This document shows positions 1 to 11,226 of a stretch of 64,000 nt of DNA, piece by piece. Under the pieces are notes generated by a model. The model was given only the letters and a program-made list of their open reading frames with translations, made no database searches and was not told the origin of the DNA. Made by a program: the position numbers and the translations under genes. Positions within the stretch are counted from its first letter, which is position 1. Every line of letters starts with the position of its first letter. Source of the DNA: Pleurodeles waltl (taxonomy: Eukaryota; Chordata; Amphibia; Caudata; Salamandridae); the NCBI RefSeq assembly GCF_031143425.1, contig NC_090445.1, forward strand, positions 817,672,317-817,736,316. Direction: 5' to 3'.

Positions 1-2766
1 AGTGACCAATTTTACCAATTTACATTGGCTTACTGGAACACCCTTATAATTCCCTAGTATATGGTACTGAGGTACCCAGGGTATTGGGGTTCCAGGAGAT
101 CCCTATGGGCTGCAGCATTTCTTTTGCCACCCATAGGGAGCTCTGACAATTCTTACACAGGCCTGCCACTGCAGCCTGACTGAAATAACGTCCACGTTAT
201 TTCACAGCCATTTTACACTGCACTTAAGTAACTTATAAGTCACCTATATGTCTAACCTTTACCTGGTAAAGGTTAGGTGCAAAGTTACTTAGTGTGAGGG
301 CACCCTGGCACTAGCCAAGGTGCCCCCACATTGTTCAGGGCCAATTCCCCGGACTTTGTGAGTGCGGGGACACCATTACACGCGTGCACTACATATAGGT
401 CAATACCTATATGTAGCTTCACAATGGTAACTCCGAATATGGCCATGTAACATGTCTATGATCATGGAATTGTCCCCTCTATGCCATCCTGGCATTGTTG
501 GCACAATCCCATGATCCCAGTGGTCTGTAGCACAGACCCTGGTACTGCCAAACTACCTTTCCTGGGGTTTCACTGCAGCTGCTGCTGCTGCCAACCCCTC
601 AGACAGGCATCTGCCCTCCTGGGGTCCAGCCAGGCCTGGCCCAGGATGGCAGAACAAAGAACTTCCTCTAAGAGAGGGTGTTACACCCTCTCCCTTTGGA
701 AAATGGTGTGAAGGCAGGGGAGGAGTAGCCTCCCCCAGCCTCTGGAAATGCTTTCTTGGGCACAGATGTGCCCAATTCTGCATAAGCCAGTCTACACCGG
801 TTCAGGGGACCCCTTAGCCCTGCTCTGGCGCGAAACTGGACAAAGGAAAGGGGAGTGACCACTCCCCTGACCTGCACCTCCCCTGGGAGGTGTCCAGAGC
901 TCCTCCAGTGTGCTCCAGACCTCTGCCATCTTGGAAACAGAGGTGCTGCTGGTACACTGGACTGCTCTGAGTGGCCAGTGCCACCAGGTGACGTCAGAGA
1001 CTCCTTCTGATAGGCTCCTTCAGGTGTTAGTAGCCTATCCTCTCTCCTAGGTAGCCAAACCCTCTTTTCTGGCTATTTAGGGTCTCTGTCTCTGGGGAAA
1101 CTTTAGATAACGAATGCAAGAGCTCATCCGAGTTCCTCTGCATCTCTCTCTTCACCTTCTGCCAAGGAATCGACTGCTGACCGCGCTGGAAGCCTGCAAA
1201 ACTGCAACATAGTAGCTAAGACGATGCAACTCTGTAACGCTGATCCTGCCGCCTTCTCGACTGTTTTCCTGGTGGTGCATGCTGTGGGGGTAGTCTGCCT
1301 CCTCTCTGCACTAGAAGCTCCGAAGAAATCTCCTGTGGGTCGACGGAATCTTCCCCCTGCAACCGCAGGCACCAAAAAGCTGCATTACCGGCCCCTTGGG
1401 TCTCCTCTCAGCATGACGAGCGAGGTCCCTCGAATCCAGCAACTCTGTCCAAGTGACCCCCACAGTCCAGTGACTCCTCAGTCCAAGTTTGGTGGAGGTA
1501 AGTCCTTGCCTCACCTCGCTAGACTGCATTGCTGGGAACCGCGACTTTTGCAGCTACTCCAGCCTCCGTGCACTTTTGGCGGAAATCCTTCATGCACAGT
1601 CCAGCCTGGGTCCACGGCACTCTAACCTGCATTGCACGACCTCCTAAGTTGTTCTCCGGCGACGTGGGACTTCTTTGTGCGACTTCGGGTGAGCACCTTT
1701 TCATGCATCCTTGTAGTGCCTGTTTCTGGCACTTCTCCGGGTGCTACCTGCTGCTGAGTGGGCTCCTTGTCTTGCTCGACGTCCCCTCTCTCTCCTGATG
1801 CAATTTGCGACATCCTGGTCTTTCCTGGGCCACAGCAGCATCCAAAAACGCTTACCGCACGATTTGCAGCTAGCAAGGCTTGTTGGCAGTCTTTCGGCGG
1901 GAAATCACTTCTGCACAACTTTCCAAGGCGAGAGGGATATATCCACCAAAGGGAAAGTCTCTAGCCCTTTCCGTTCCTGCAGAAACCTCAGCTTCTTCTG
2001 TCCAGTAGAAGCTTCTTTGCACCCACAGCTGGCATTTCCTGGGCATCTGCCCATCTCCGACTTGCTTGTGACTTTTGGACTTGGTCCCCTTGTTCCACAG
2101 GTACCCTCGACTGGAAATCCATCATTGTTGCATTGTTGGTTTGTGTCTTTCCTGCCTTATTCCCCTATCACGACTTCTTTGTCCTTTGGGGAAATTTAGT
2201 GCACTTTGCACTCACTTTTCAGGGTCTTGGGGTGGGCTATTTTTCTAACCCTCACTATTTTCTAATAGTCCCAGCGACCCTCTACAAGGTCACATAGGTT
2301 TGGGGTCCATTCGTGGTTCGCATTCCACTTTTGGAGTATATGGTTTGTGTTGCCCCTATCCCTATGTGTCCCCATTGCATCCTATTGTAACTATACATTG
2401 TTTGCACTGTTTTCTAAGACTATACTGCATATTTTTGGTATTGTGTACATATATCTTGTGTATATTTCCTATCCTCTCACTGAGGGTACACTCTAAGATA
2501 CTTTGGCATATTGTCATAAAAATAAAGTACCTTTATTTTTAGTGTAACTGTGTATTGTGTTTTCTTATGATATTGTGCATATGACACTAAGTGGTACTGT
2601 AGTAGCTTCACACGTCTCCTAGTTCAGCCTAAGCTGCTCTGCTAAGCTACCATTATCTATCAGCCTAAGCTGCTAGACACCCTATACACTAATAAGGGAT
2701 AACTGGGCCTGGTGCAAGGTGCAAGTACCCCTTGGTACTCACTACAAGCCAGTCCAGCCTCCTACA
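1..2766 (+). repeat. Long LTR-like interspersed repeat, 5' end outside window
   Basis: No protein is recognisable. The stretch has the feel of one long non-coding repeat: short internal inverted repeats (for example the palindromic pairs around 185-205 and 240-275), a moderately GC-rich middle, and a poly(A) signal AATAAA at 2521-2526 followed by a T-rich region. It ends near CTCCTACACA at about 2766, where the sequence character changes. This fits the end of a long LTR or a large non-autonomous LTR derivative. Plus-strand and minus-strand open frames in it (up to 152 codons) overlap each other and show no domain. Strand is inferred from the poly(A) signal. Confidence 0.5.
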
Positions 2767-2812
2767 CACATGCACTCACATGTGCACATGTGCACATGTG
2801 TCCATGTGCAAC
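2766..2812. repeat. Short ACATGTGC-type simple repeat
   Basis: Alternating purine/pyrimidine simple repeat made of CACATGTG units, self-complementary, lying between the end of the first long repeat and the Gypsy element. Confidence 0.7.
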
Positions 2813-2936
2813 CTGTGCAGAGCCCTTTACCCTAACTGCACAGCAACTGACCTTATTATGAAAATCGGGCATTGGAAGTTTAATCTCAAAACTGTTTTGA
2901 TGATGAGAATGTCGCCCTCTTCAATGTTTATGTTAG

Positions 2937-3132
2937 TGTTGGAACGTCCTCCCTGGTCTGAGTACCTGCCAATGAATACGCTATACACGGAGCTATGTAT
3001 TAAAAGTCTTTATTCTTCAGCATGTAACCGCAAACTCAATATTCTAAACCTGCATTCACTTCACCAAGTTCTAACACTTACGTATTCATTCTACAGAGTC
3101 TTTCAGGAGCCAAAAGGGTTCCATCATACACA
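2937..3132 (-). repeat. 3' LTR of the Gypsy element
   Basis: Direct repeat partner of about 9288-9481. Shared blocks include the stretch around 3000-3020 (CTATGTATT then TCTTTATTCTTC) and the end CCATCATACACA. It begins TGTT and ends CACA on the plus strand, so it has TG...CA ends in either orientation. The two LTRs differ by many substitutions, so the insertion is old. Confidence 0.8.
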
Positions 3133-3258
3133 CTACGTCTCCCCCTCTGTTAGATAGATTTGTTTTTTTTTTAAAAAACATATACACATTATAACTCTTC
3201 AGTGAGCCTTCTTGAAGCTTTGATGACTCATCTGGGTCATGTCTTCTGAAACTTGGAA

Positions 3259-3587
3259 TCAGTAATCAGAGTGTCCAGGATCTGGTTTGGCAGTGTAGGA
3301 ACAATAGCAGTCTGGGATTCTCCCAATTGTCCTTTCTGAGCCAGTATAGACATCAGTGTCCGACGGGCGTTGTGTCACATGTCTGAAATGTGAGAATTCT
3401 TGCATGATAGATTGTCCTGCACGCTGGGCAGTCACCATATGCCCTTTGCTGGATATAACATAAAGTGGCTCAGCATCAAAAGGAGTATTGGATTTACATC
3501 TTTGTGACTGACGGACGAGCACTTGATCTTCCTGTGTGAGGACAGTATTCTTTGCATGACGTCTTTGGTTGGCATAGGCCTTCTGTA
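3259..3587 (-). pseudogene. Gypsy integrase, C-terminal segment
   Basis: Minus-strand frame with the C-terminal integrase signature of Gypsy elements: a basic stretch with VLVRQ, then NTPFD, then a GHMVTAQR-type segment. It is separated from the integrase catalytic core by an inserted fragment of about 930 bp. Known role of the family: the C-terminal domain binds DNA during insertion of the cDNA. Here it is a fragment and cannot work alone. Confidence 0.65.
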
Positions 3588-4520
3588 GCCGGGTGTCGGA
3601 AACCCCGGCTACATATGCGGAAAATCATCCATACACATAGTGCCCTGGGGGTCCCATGGACGAAGGACTTGCGCCAGCATATGGAAATAGTTGAAGGACA
3701 ACGCGCACAGCGCTTTGGTGTAGAAGAGGAGACAGACGCCGGAGAGAAGAATGAGAACACGACCACGAACGTCGGGAGCACGGAGAAAGACACAGCGGAA
3801 AGCGTCCTGCATGGTGTAGAGGAGGAGAACATCAATCCAGGACCCTTGGAACCCCGAGACGAGAAACAGGACGGAGAAGGAGACTCCGAGGAGCAACAAC
3901 TCCGCCACGCCCCTGGAGGGACGTGGCTTCAGCAGGTACGGTCCTGCCTAAAAACAAAGTTGAGCGCTATAGTGGGAAGGGAGGAGGGTGGAGAGAGGGA
4001 GCAGAGGGAGGTTGGGAAGGGACAATTGGGGAAGTGGATACTAAAAAGGGGGGAGCACTAGTCACAACCACAGAGGCACTTTAACTGTGGTGAAGGAAGG
4101 AAGTTTGGGCTTCACCAGGGTGAAAGCAGAGGCAGGACCCTATCCATCCTTTCAGTCCTTTTCTTTTACCCTCAGTTCTGGACCACTACCCCGACCATCA
4201 CCGTTCCCACTGCAGCACACTCCCTCTCTCTCTCTCTCTCTCTATGCCCTCTCCCTTACTAACACCATCCCAGGAATCCCCAGAGATACAACTTACATAC
4301 TGTTCATTCTTTTTTCCGGTCCACCTGACAAGACTACTGCCGAGAGTCATATCCTCAAACGCCAAAGGCCCTAGAAGAGAAGAAACCAAAGGAGATAAGC
4401 AACATCTAAAGAAAGAGAGAGACTGTATGAAGGCACCTATACACTTTAAATACAACCTCTTGTATAAAATCAGCAACCTGAGTGTCTTTTTAATCCCTAT
4501 TGCTATCCCACTGCCACACC
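3588..4520 (+). mobile_element. Foreign retroelement fragment inserted in the Gypsy integrase
   Basis: The minus-strand integrase frame can be followed down to about 4520 and picks up again at about 3587, so the DNA between is an insertion. It starts with a hairpin (TAGCCGGGTGTC...CCCCGGCTA, about 3588-3614) and has a CT-repeat at about 4225-4244. The plus strand has an open frame to 4061 that is rich in Glu, Asp and Arg and contains an APGGTWLQQVRS motif, which I associate with salamander retroelement proteins. Exact ends and element class are not certain. Confidence 0.5.
3600..4061 (+). pseudogene. Acidic retroelement ORF fragment, function unknown
   Basis: Open plus-strand frame of about 150 codons inside the inserted fragment. 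It is very rich in Glu, Gly, Arg and Thr, low in hydrophobic residues, and has a GGTWL motif near its C-terminal third. I do not recognise a defined domain. The composition resembles linker or structural proteins of retroelements. No start can be chosen with confidence because the 5' part of the donor element is missing. Confidence 0.35.
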
Positions 4521-5310
4521 TTCATTTTCTGTTTATGACTCATGTCTGTTGTATATGTCTCTTTATCAGTTCTGGATCTGGTGTTGGTCCACTGAGGTAA
4601 CTTGGTCTTCATTGCTCTCCCGAACAACAACGTTGCAGGGCCTTCACCTGTAGTTGAGTGAGGAGTTGAACGGTAAGCTCATAATGTAGAATTCAAGACA
4701 GTCTTGAGGTTGAGCTTCTCTAATGCAGCACGCTGAACAGCTTTCTTTAACATACTCATGAAACATTCAACGAGGCCTTTAGATTGTGGCCAAAGAGTTG
4801 TGCTCTTCTGATCCTTCACATTAACTATATTGAGAAAGTCTCTGAATTCTCTACTGTTAAAAAGTGAGCCATTGTCAGTTTTCAAGATTGTAGGAATGCC
4901 CCATGTCGCATATATGCCATCTAATCTCTCAATTACTCTGCCCTGAGTGATAGACGAGAGATCTTCAATTATTATGAAACAAGAGTATTCATCCACAATC
5001 ACCATCAGGTGATGTCCATGGTCAAGTGCACCGAAAAAGTCAACAGCAATCCTTTCCCATGCATGCTTTGGCAACTCTGACACATGTAAGGGTTGCTGAG
5101 TGGTTTTCAGTGACAAGCAATTACATAGGTGACAGGCCTTTAACTCACTTTCAACTCATTCATCGAGATGAGGAAACCAAACTCACACTAGAAGAACTCA
5201 TTTATGGCAACGATTCCAGAATGTCCTTCATGGGTTACTTCAATCACCTGCTGTTGCAGACTCTCCGAAATGACAATTCTTGAACCCCCCAGGATAATTC
5301 CTTCTTGTGT
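4521..5310 (-). pseudogene. Gypsy integrase, zinc-binding and catalytic core
   Basis: The clearest piece is the open frame 4679-5116. It has the retroviral integrase triad in D-54-D-35-E spacing: Asp in AVDFFGAL, Asp in TDNGSLF, and Glu in LVECFM. Upstream on the minus strand (about 5110-5270) are pieces of the HHCC zinc finger (HEGHSG and a CHLC motif) in other frames, so there are frameshifts there. Downstream, about 4520-4675, the frame runs on into the RSTPHSTTG segment after a stop. The triad is intact but the gene is broken several times. Confidence 0.85.
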
Positions 5311-6391
5311 CACAGACTGTTCAAGTCAAGTATGTTGATTCCATGACTGACGTTGATAATGTCCTTTAGTTTTAACATGTCACTATCTTGAATCATGGCA
5401 GTGACAATTTGTCCCAACAAAATGGCAGCTGCTGGGTTTGATTTTACAATGAAGTTTATGTGGGCTTCAGCAGTCTTAGATGGGTACCTTGACACTGTAT
5501 AGGTACTCTTGAGAAGCAGTCAGCAGGGTTTTCAACTTTTGCTGGACGATGCACAATTGTGTAGTTGTACTCTTGCAACCGTAGACTCCAATGTTCAATG
5601 TGTGGAGGCATCTTCACCTTTGGATTGCCAAAGATAGTCAGCAATGCATGATGACCTGTCAAAGCGTGAAAGGTTTTCCATACAGGAATACGTGGAAATG
5701 TTCACAAGCCCACACCACTGCTAAGCTTTCTTTTTCAGGTTGTGAATAGACACATTCAGTATATGACAAACTTTTACTTGCATAGGCCACAATGTGTCGC
5801 CAAGCAATTGGCTGTCCTCTGTGTTGTGCAAGGAGAGCGCCTAACCCAACTGGGCTAGCATCAACAACAACTTCTGTATGTAGCTTTGGATCAAAATATA
5901 CTATTTCAGTAGCATTTTCTATAGCTTGTTTAATCCTCTTACACCTTTGCTCACATTCATGTGACCAGTGAAATGAAACATTCTTTTTCGTCAGTTCTCT
6001 CAGTGGAGCACTCACAGTGGCAAAGTCTTGTATGTATCTGGAACGGTAACTGGCCATGCCAAGGAATGAATGTAACATGGAAACATCTTGTGGGGAACTG
6101 GCAGTTGACAACACCTGTACCTTAGCTGAATCTGGTGTCATGCCCCCATCAGAAAAAGTATGGCCAAAGAATTTTAGGTTTGTCATATTGAATTCATGTT
6201 CTCTGCCTTTAGCATTAAACCTGCATTAACATATAGACAACACACTTGCCTTAGAGCTTTGTTGTGTTTCTTCTGGGTAGCTCCTTGAAATAATGTGTCA
6301 TCGCTATAGTTTGAACCAATTACAAGAGGTTATATGATACGTCTAATGACATATTGCAAAATCTCTGCAGCTGATGACACACCAAAACTTT
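5310..6391 (-). pseudogene. Gypsy RT C-terminal part and RNase H
   Basis: Minus-strand frames 5659-6186 and 5456-5662 together cover the RT thumb/connection (FFGHTFSDGG, then HSFLGMASY, then FHWSHECE) and an RNase H of the Ty3 type (VVVDASPVGLGALL, YASKSLS, EKESLAVVWACEHFHVFLYG). The RT active site appears just upstream as a YSDD at 6297-6308. A frame change lies at about 5660 and stops occur between 6186 and 6391. The minus-strand segment 5310-5455 is the spacer before integrase. RNase H first Asp is present; the whole gene is not functional. Confidence 0.85.
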
Positions 6392-6975
6392 GGGCCTCAT
6401 TACGACTTTGGCGGTCGGACCAGCCGACCCTAAAGCCTCGGGAAGGAGACTATCGTTAAGCCGGCAGACTCCCCCAAGTCATATTGTGATGTTTCCACCA
6501 GCCTGACTGGCAGAAACATCGTATAACAACCTTTACACCGGTCAGCCCGACGGAAACAGTGCCACTGCATTAACCTCAGCTCTCTTAAGGGAACAGAGGC
6601 CAATGCTGTTGCACAACAGAACCCTCGGAATGCACACTTTTTGCAGGTCAAATAGTGCGCATTCTGAGTGTGCTGGCAGGGGGCCCCTCACCCATGGCAC
6701 CCAGCACTGGCTTTCCACCAGCCTTTCCTTGGCGGTAAAACCGCCATGGAAAGGCTGGTGGAAAGTGAAGTTGTGATCAGCAAGGCAGTGCTGCCATGGG
6801 CACCGCCGTGGCTGACCACGACTCCGACTGCCACCACGCCATCAGGATACCTGATCTTGGTGGTGGCGACGGCAGCAGTCACCTGTAATCTGGTGGTCGG
6901 ACCCCAGGAGTACGATGGTCCAACCGCCACTGCGAGTTTGGCAGTCGTAAGACCACCAAACTCATAATGAGGCTC
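6392..6975. mobile_element. Harbinger-type MITE nested in Gypsy RT
   Basis: Terminal inverted repeats: left GGGCCTCATTACGAC, right (reverse complement) GAGCCTCATTATGAG. Flanking bases are TTT on the left and TTA on the right, a near match to the TWA duplication of PIF/Harbinger. Inside is a strong hairpin at 6711-6765 with 26-bp arms and one mismatch. No coding capacity; plus- and minus-strand frames here are accidental. It splits the RT domain of the Gypsy element. Confidence 0.8.
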
Positions 6976-7640
6976 TTAGCCTTTTGTATCAAAACAGATC
7001 AAATGGTGTACAAAAGTTTGTTATGCACCTGCAATTCTCCTTGAGTTCCAATTGATGATATCCTTTATTGAAATCAAGGTGAGAGGAGACTTCTGCACCA
7101 TTCAATTGTGTTACCATGTCAGCAGTGTGTGGACCTGGATGTCGTTCTCTTTCAATTGCCTTGTTTGCTTGATGCATATCCACGCAGATGCGTCCAGCTC
7201 CTTCATTGTCCTTTTTTGCACTACCACTATGGGAGAGGCATATGGCGTTGGACCAGTAGAATGCTCAATGATATTATGCTTAAGTAATGATTTGAGGTCC
7301 TTTTCGACAGCTTCTTGGAAATAAGAGACAATTCTACTCTGTCTTTGAGCAACAGGACGAACATCCTCATTGTACTGTTGTAGTATTCCTAGCCCATGAA
7401 ATAATGAAGGGAACTGAAATGCTATTTCATGATGAGCATTCATATTACAGTTCACTGATATCAGCCCCATATCAGTAGCTGTGCTGAAGCTGAATAAACT
7501 GGCACTTGACACCATAACTTGAAATGTGTGGATGTGTGCTTGCACTTTAGTTTTCTTGTGTTTTATAGTTGCTACAAATGAAACTTTACTTTTCAAAAGT
7601 ATTGTGGCAGCCCATATGTACACTTTTGAATTTGATGGCG
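6976..7640 (-). pseudogene. Gypsy RT, N-terminal part
   Basis: Minus-strand frames 7111-7623 and 6989-7183 carry the RT start region: a VEKDLKSLLKHNIIEHS segment, then TPYASPIVVVQK (family motif PxxSPxVxVxKK), then further on LDFNKGYHQLEL, which matches the RT motif with a catalytic Asp (family LDLxxGYHQI/L). There is a frameshift between the two pieces around 7115-7180. With 5310-6391 it makes up one RT split by the MITE. Confidence 0.8.
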
Positions 7641-7760
7641 TCAGTTATAGCAGTTCATTATATTTTTCCTCAGGCATAATATTTATTGACGCACCACCGT
7701 CAATTATAAAAGGTATAGAATAACCATTTATTTTCATTTGAATGACTTGGGTGATTTTTC
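7640..7760 (-). pseudogene. Gypsy aspartic protease remnant
   Basis: On the minus strand, just upstream of RT, a frame reads through a PFIIDGGAS segment at about 7680-7705. This is the aspartic protease active-site region (family D-S/T-G-A); Asp is kept while the second residue is Gly. Only the active-site part is recognisable. Confidence 0.6.
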
Positions 7761-7799
7761 ATGTCGACTTTTCTTTGACTGGTATTTCCCTCCACATGC

Positions 7800-8830
7800 A
7801 ACCAGGCCAATGTGCGTGCATTTCTCTGAGGTAAGCATCAACATTGCACAACCATCTTATTCAATTTCAATTGATACTGATGAACTTTTTGGTGATGATT
7901 TACTTGACTATCAACTTAATTTGGTGTCAATTTGTCTCAGCAGATGTTGTTGCTTGGCTTTATGGGTACCTGTCACTTCTGGAAGTTCATCAGCAACTTT
8001 GTCTTCTCGCTGTGATGCACATACATTTTGCATCAATTTACAAACAATTAAAAAATGGTTCTCTTTACCACAGCCTTTGCATATCTGTCCAGTGACAGGA
8101 CATTTGCTGTTGTATGGAACTGACAATCCACATCTGATACACAACTTATTTTTCCGGGTACACATCTCCTTGTGTACTTCAGCTTTGATTTTCAGCTTAT
8201 TTTTCATATTAATCTTTGTCATTAAATTAATTGAATCTGCAGTGTTTTATGAGCATATTCGTTTTCTCAACAAATGTATCTATGGTTTCAATTATGGTTT
8301 CACCGACTCTTTGCCATTCTTTACTGTGCACCTTTCATAATCGATATTCAGCACTGGATCAAACTTGAGATTCAAGGCTTCTTTATCTTGACAGTACCTA
8401 ACTTCATCAGCTCACAGCGTTTTCTTTATGACTTCATTTACACCATCACCAGCACGATTCTTGAGATGTTTGCTAATCTTTTTCTCATCTTTCTCTTTAG
8501 CGTATTAATGAAATCATCAAATGTACCTATCCAAGCGTCCATCTTTTGTCAACATTTTGCTTTTTGGCAGTTTGAAGGGTGGTGGTGGGTTCAGGGAGGC
8601 AACAGCATTGTAACTCTTCACATGATTGACTGACGCTGCAACCGCAGCTCTTTCCAACTTCATCTGCCAGAAACTCAGAACATTCATACCCCCATACTGG
8701 CCCTATGACATGCCGGCCTTAGGGTCATCTTTTATCAACAGGTACATAAACACAACCCCAGGCACTTCTCTTGGAGTCACTTTTGCAAGCAGCATGATGA
8801 CTCGCTTTAATCAGTTTTGGTAAGCTGATG
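7800..8830 (-). pseudogene. Gypsy gag with zinc knuckle
   Basis: The minus-strand frame 7911-8222 has a basic region followed by two Cys clusters, the second being CKGCGKENHFLIVC, a CX2CX4HX4C zinc knuckle typical of nucleocapsid. Further upstream (to about 8830) minus-strand frames keep gag-like composition but are interrupted by stops and shifts. Role in the family: capsid and RNA packaging. The gene is dead; its start cannot be fixed. Confidence 0.75.
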
Positions 8831-9287
8831 ACCTTTTCGTGTATCTGAACTGTCATGTGTTCAGGCATTCTTTTTTGCACTTGCGAAATCTGGTTGATCT
8901 CTGCCTCTCAGTGCTTCTGATTGCAGCATTATTGAGTAGTCTGCTGTCACTAATTGCTGCACTTTCAAAACCTGGTGGTATCTGCCTTCAGCAGTAGCAC
9001 ACCGTATACTGTATAGCTTTATATTGCTTGGTAGTGCTGCACCTTACTGTATGGTTTGAGTCATAGTTTCTTGACCAACATTGCATAGACTTCTCAGTGA
9101 AGCTTTCTTTATCATCAAATGCTTCACATCAGCTGGAGTTGTGCTTTGATTCTACATATGCCAACTGTTGATTCTGCACTTCGACGAAGGTACGCATGAC
9201 ATGCACAAGCGGTTTTCTTGGACCAAGGAAGACTCTCTGGGAAAACACTGTTGATCTTCGGGTTACTTATACTCTACCTCACCACCA
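8831..9287 (-). other. Gypsy 5' untranslated leader / eroded gag start
   Basis: Lies between gag remains and the 5' LTR. No open frame with recognisable content. A TGGTGG sequence on the minus strand directly after the LTR could be the tRNA primer site, but I cannot assign the tRNA. Confidence 0.45.
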
Positions 9288-9481
9288 GTTGTACCATCCT
9301 CGTCAGCCTGGGTACACGGCAATGAGTACACCACACACAGGACTATGTATTCCATGTCTTTATTCTTCTGCGTGTAACCACAAACTCAACATTGTAAACC
9401 TCCATTCACTTCACCACGTTCTCACACTTATGTCATCATTCTATTGAGTCTTTCAGGAGCTAAACGATTCCATCATACACA
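9288..9481 (-). repeat. 5' LTR of the Gypsy element
   Basis: Partner of 2937-3132. The alignment holds from GTACCATCCT (9291) to CATACACA (9474-9481). Substitutions are scattered along it. Confidence 0.8.
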
Positions 9482-9860
9482 CTCACAAGACACTACAACT
9501 ATTATGTTACTTTGAAAGCAGGTCACTTACAACATAATCTGGCTGAAACATTCAGTGTGTGCAAATTCTGGATATGCAAACTTGTAGCCGAAAGGCAGGG
9601 ACGGGCAGACTATGCCCCAACCAAGAGATGACAAGAATCACAGGACAAAGTTCCTGCCAGCTCAGGAACTGCTGACTGCTTTTCTACATGATTCTCATCA
9701 TTGCTTCCATATACACTTTTTTCCACAGACCAGTGTCCACAATGATTTAGACAATACACTGGTAATGAGGAGGTCCCTCTCCAGGTTTGCTGAGCCACCT
9801 GTTCCTATGTCCACAGCTTGGTGATTTCTAGTACAGCCACTGCCATCCATACACAGTGTC
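9482..9860. other. No gene seen
   Basis: Small frames on both strands (up to 70 codons) without motifs. Nothing recognised. Confidence 0.5.
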
Positions 9861-10660
9861 AACCTAATGCAGTCCGAGATGAATACATCTAGCTCTTACA
9901 GCAAGGCTTTTGACTCTGCTGCTGCTATAAGCTTTGAGAATACCACTGCCTTTCTATTTGGTTCAATTCAGCAGTCTAGACCCACACTAGTGCTGCAGAT
10001 TAAGGACTTTGAAATCTACAAACATGCTCTGGGCATAGAAATGAAAAGTGCATCAAAGGTTCATAATGCATTATGTTGAACACGTTTAAAAACATCAGAT
10101 ATAAAGTTGATGACAACATTACAGAAACCAATGCTAGCTTGGAAGAACACCTCATGGCTTATTTTATCCTCAAGATAAATGTTGATTAGGAACAGTCCAT
10201 TTTACTTTCGATGCATCAACACCTTTGTGACTTGACTCTTGTCACACGCTTGAAAGTTTGCATACGGTATTGCAAACTTTACAGATAAAATTCTGAAGAG
10301 GTGTTAGAATCCCAGATAATTGCTGAATGTGTGTTCTTGTGTTTCAAAAAGACACTGATACAGGAATCTTGCAATCTTCAAGACATCTTGAATGGAGAGA
10401 GCTGCAGGCACTGCTGATTTTCAAGTGGAAGTCATTCGTCATCACAAGAGGGTAGGTGGGTGTAGGCAGCACTCTGAAGGTACACATTCTACAGAACGTT
10501 GTGCCAGAAGTCTATGTCGATATCACCGGCTACACACTCCCATAGGGAGTGCATGCCCTGAGTCCAAAAGCAAGTGCATTAAATGTGGAGAAGTTGATCA
10601 TGTCAAAATCATGTGCAAACTTGCAAGTAGAAGTGCATCAGGACTTTTTTGCTTATGACA
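9861..10660 (+). pseudogene. Gag-like remnant of another LTR element
   Basis: The plus strand carries gag-like frames broken by stops. The last frame (10392-10658) has CIKCGEVDHVKIMC, a CX2CX4HX4C zinc knuckle. Upstream text around 10100-10400 resembles the gag helical region of Ty3-type elements but shifts frame several times. It lies in opposite orientation to the neighbouring Gypsy copy, so it is a separate insertion. Confidence 0.55.
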
Positions 10661-10680
10661 CAAAAAGGGTTAACCATTGA

Positions 10681-10800
10681 TGGCGCATACATTTACTAAA
10701 GCTTAAAGTGACCCAGAGGTCAGCAGAAGGTGATGATTTATGTCGCTGGTTCAATTGCCTAATTGTAGAAAACTGCACTGACACACATGTTTAAGGTTGC
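10681..10800 (+). repeat. ERV 5' LTR fragment (uninterrupted)
   Basis: Matches two separated pieces farther along: 10681-10722 resembles 32834-32875, and 10720-10795 resembles 39368-39443. In this copy the two parts are contiguous. It stands upstream of the ERV gag, so I read it as the 5' LTR. The similarity fades after about 10800, so the LTR's 3' end is not defined. Confidence 0.6.
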
Positions 10801-11226
10801 AGCTACTGAGTGAAGTCAGTGTGACGTCATATTGTGTCACGCTGGTATTGGTCGGTTGGTGTGAAGCTTTGCCAGTATTGGTGAACAGTATTGAATTGGT
10901 TGAGGAATGCGAGAGCAGAGAATTATGGGATTGACATTACTTCCTGATTCAATCGAAAATGAATTGTTGTTGACTTGAATTTGAGTGAAAAAGAAATTAT
11001 TTAAAGCATTATAGAGTATGTTAAGAGAAGATGTGTGTATTCCAGTTAGAGAAGATATTGAGACCCACCAGAAAGAACTCCAGCTTATATTGTGTCAACT
11101 CTTAAAGGATGTCATTATAGTATTTGGCTAAAATATTGGTGCAAAAGTACTGAGAAAAAGAAGGTCTTTAGCCTTTCCAGATATGGTTCCTTTAATTTGA
11201 TAATTCTGTATCACTTAAGGTGAATA
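10800..11226 (+). other. ERV leader region, no gene seen
   Basis: Between the LTR-like fragment and the first gag frame. No primer-binding site was recognised with confidence. AT-rich in its second half. Confidence 0.4.

Larger units (their letters stand above)
2937..9481 (-). mobile_element. Ty3/Gypsy LTR retrotransposon, degenerate, with nested insertions
   Basis: Two similar ~195 bp direct repeats (2937-3132 and about 9288-9481) bracket minus-strand remains in the order gag, protease, RT, RNase H, integrase, which is the Ty3/Gypsy order. Reading on the minus strand, the 5' LTR is at 9.4 kb and the 3' LTR at 2.9-3.1 kb. A purine-rich stretch (minus strand) lies next to the 3' LTR at about 3136-3150, as expected for a polypurine tract. 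Coding frames are broken by many stops and shifts. Two insertions interrupt it: a foreign fragment at about 3588-4520 and a MITE at 6392-6975. No convincing target-site duplication was found around the LTRs. Confidence 0.85.

Noticed and set aside
1..2199. Frames up to 152 codons on both strands in the first 2.2 kb
   Set aside because: They overlap each other, have no domain and lie in a repeat that ends with a poly(A) signal; not supported as genes.
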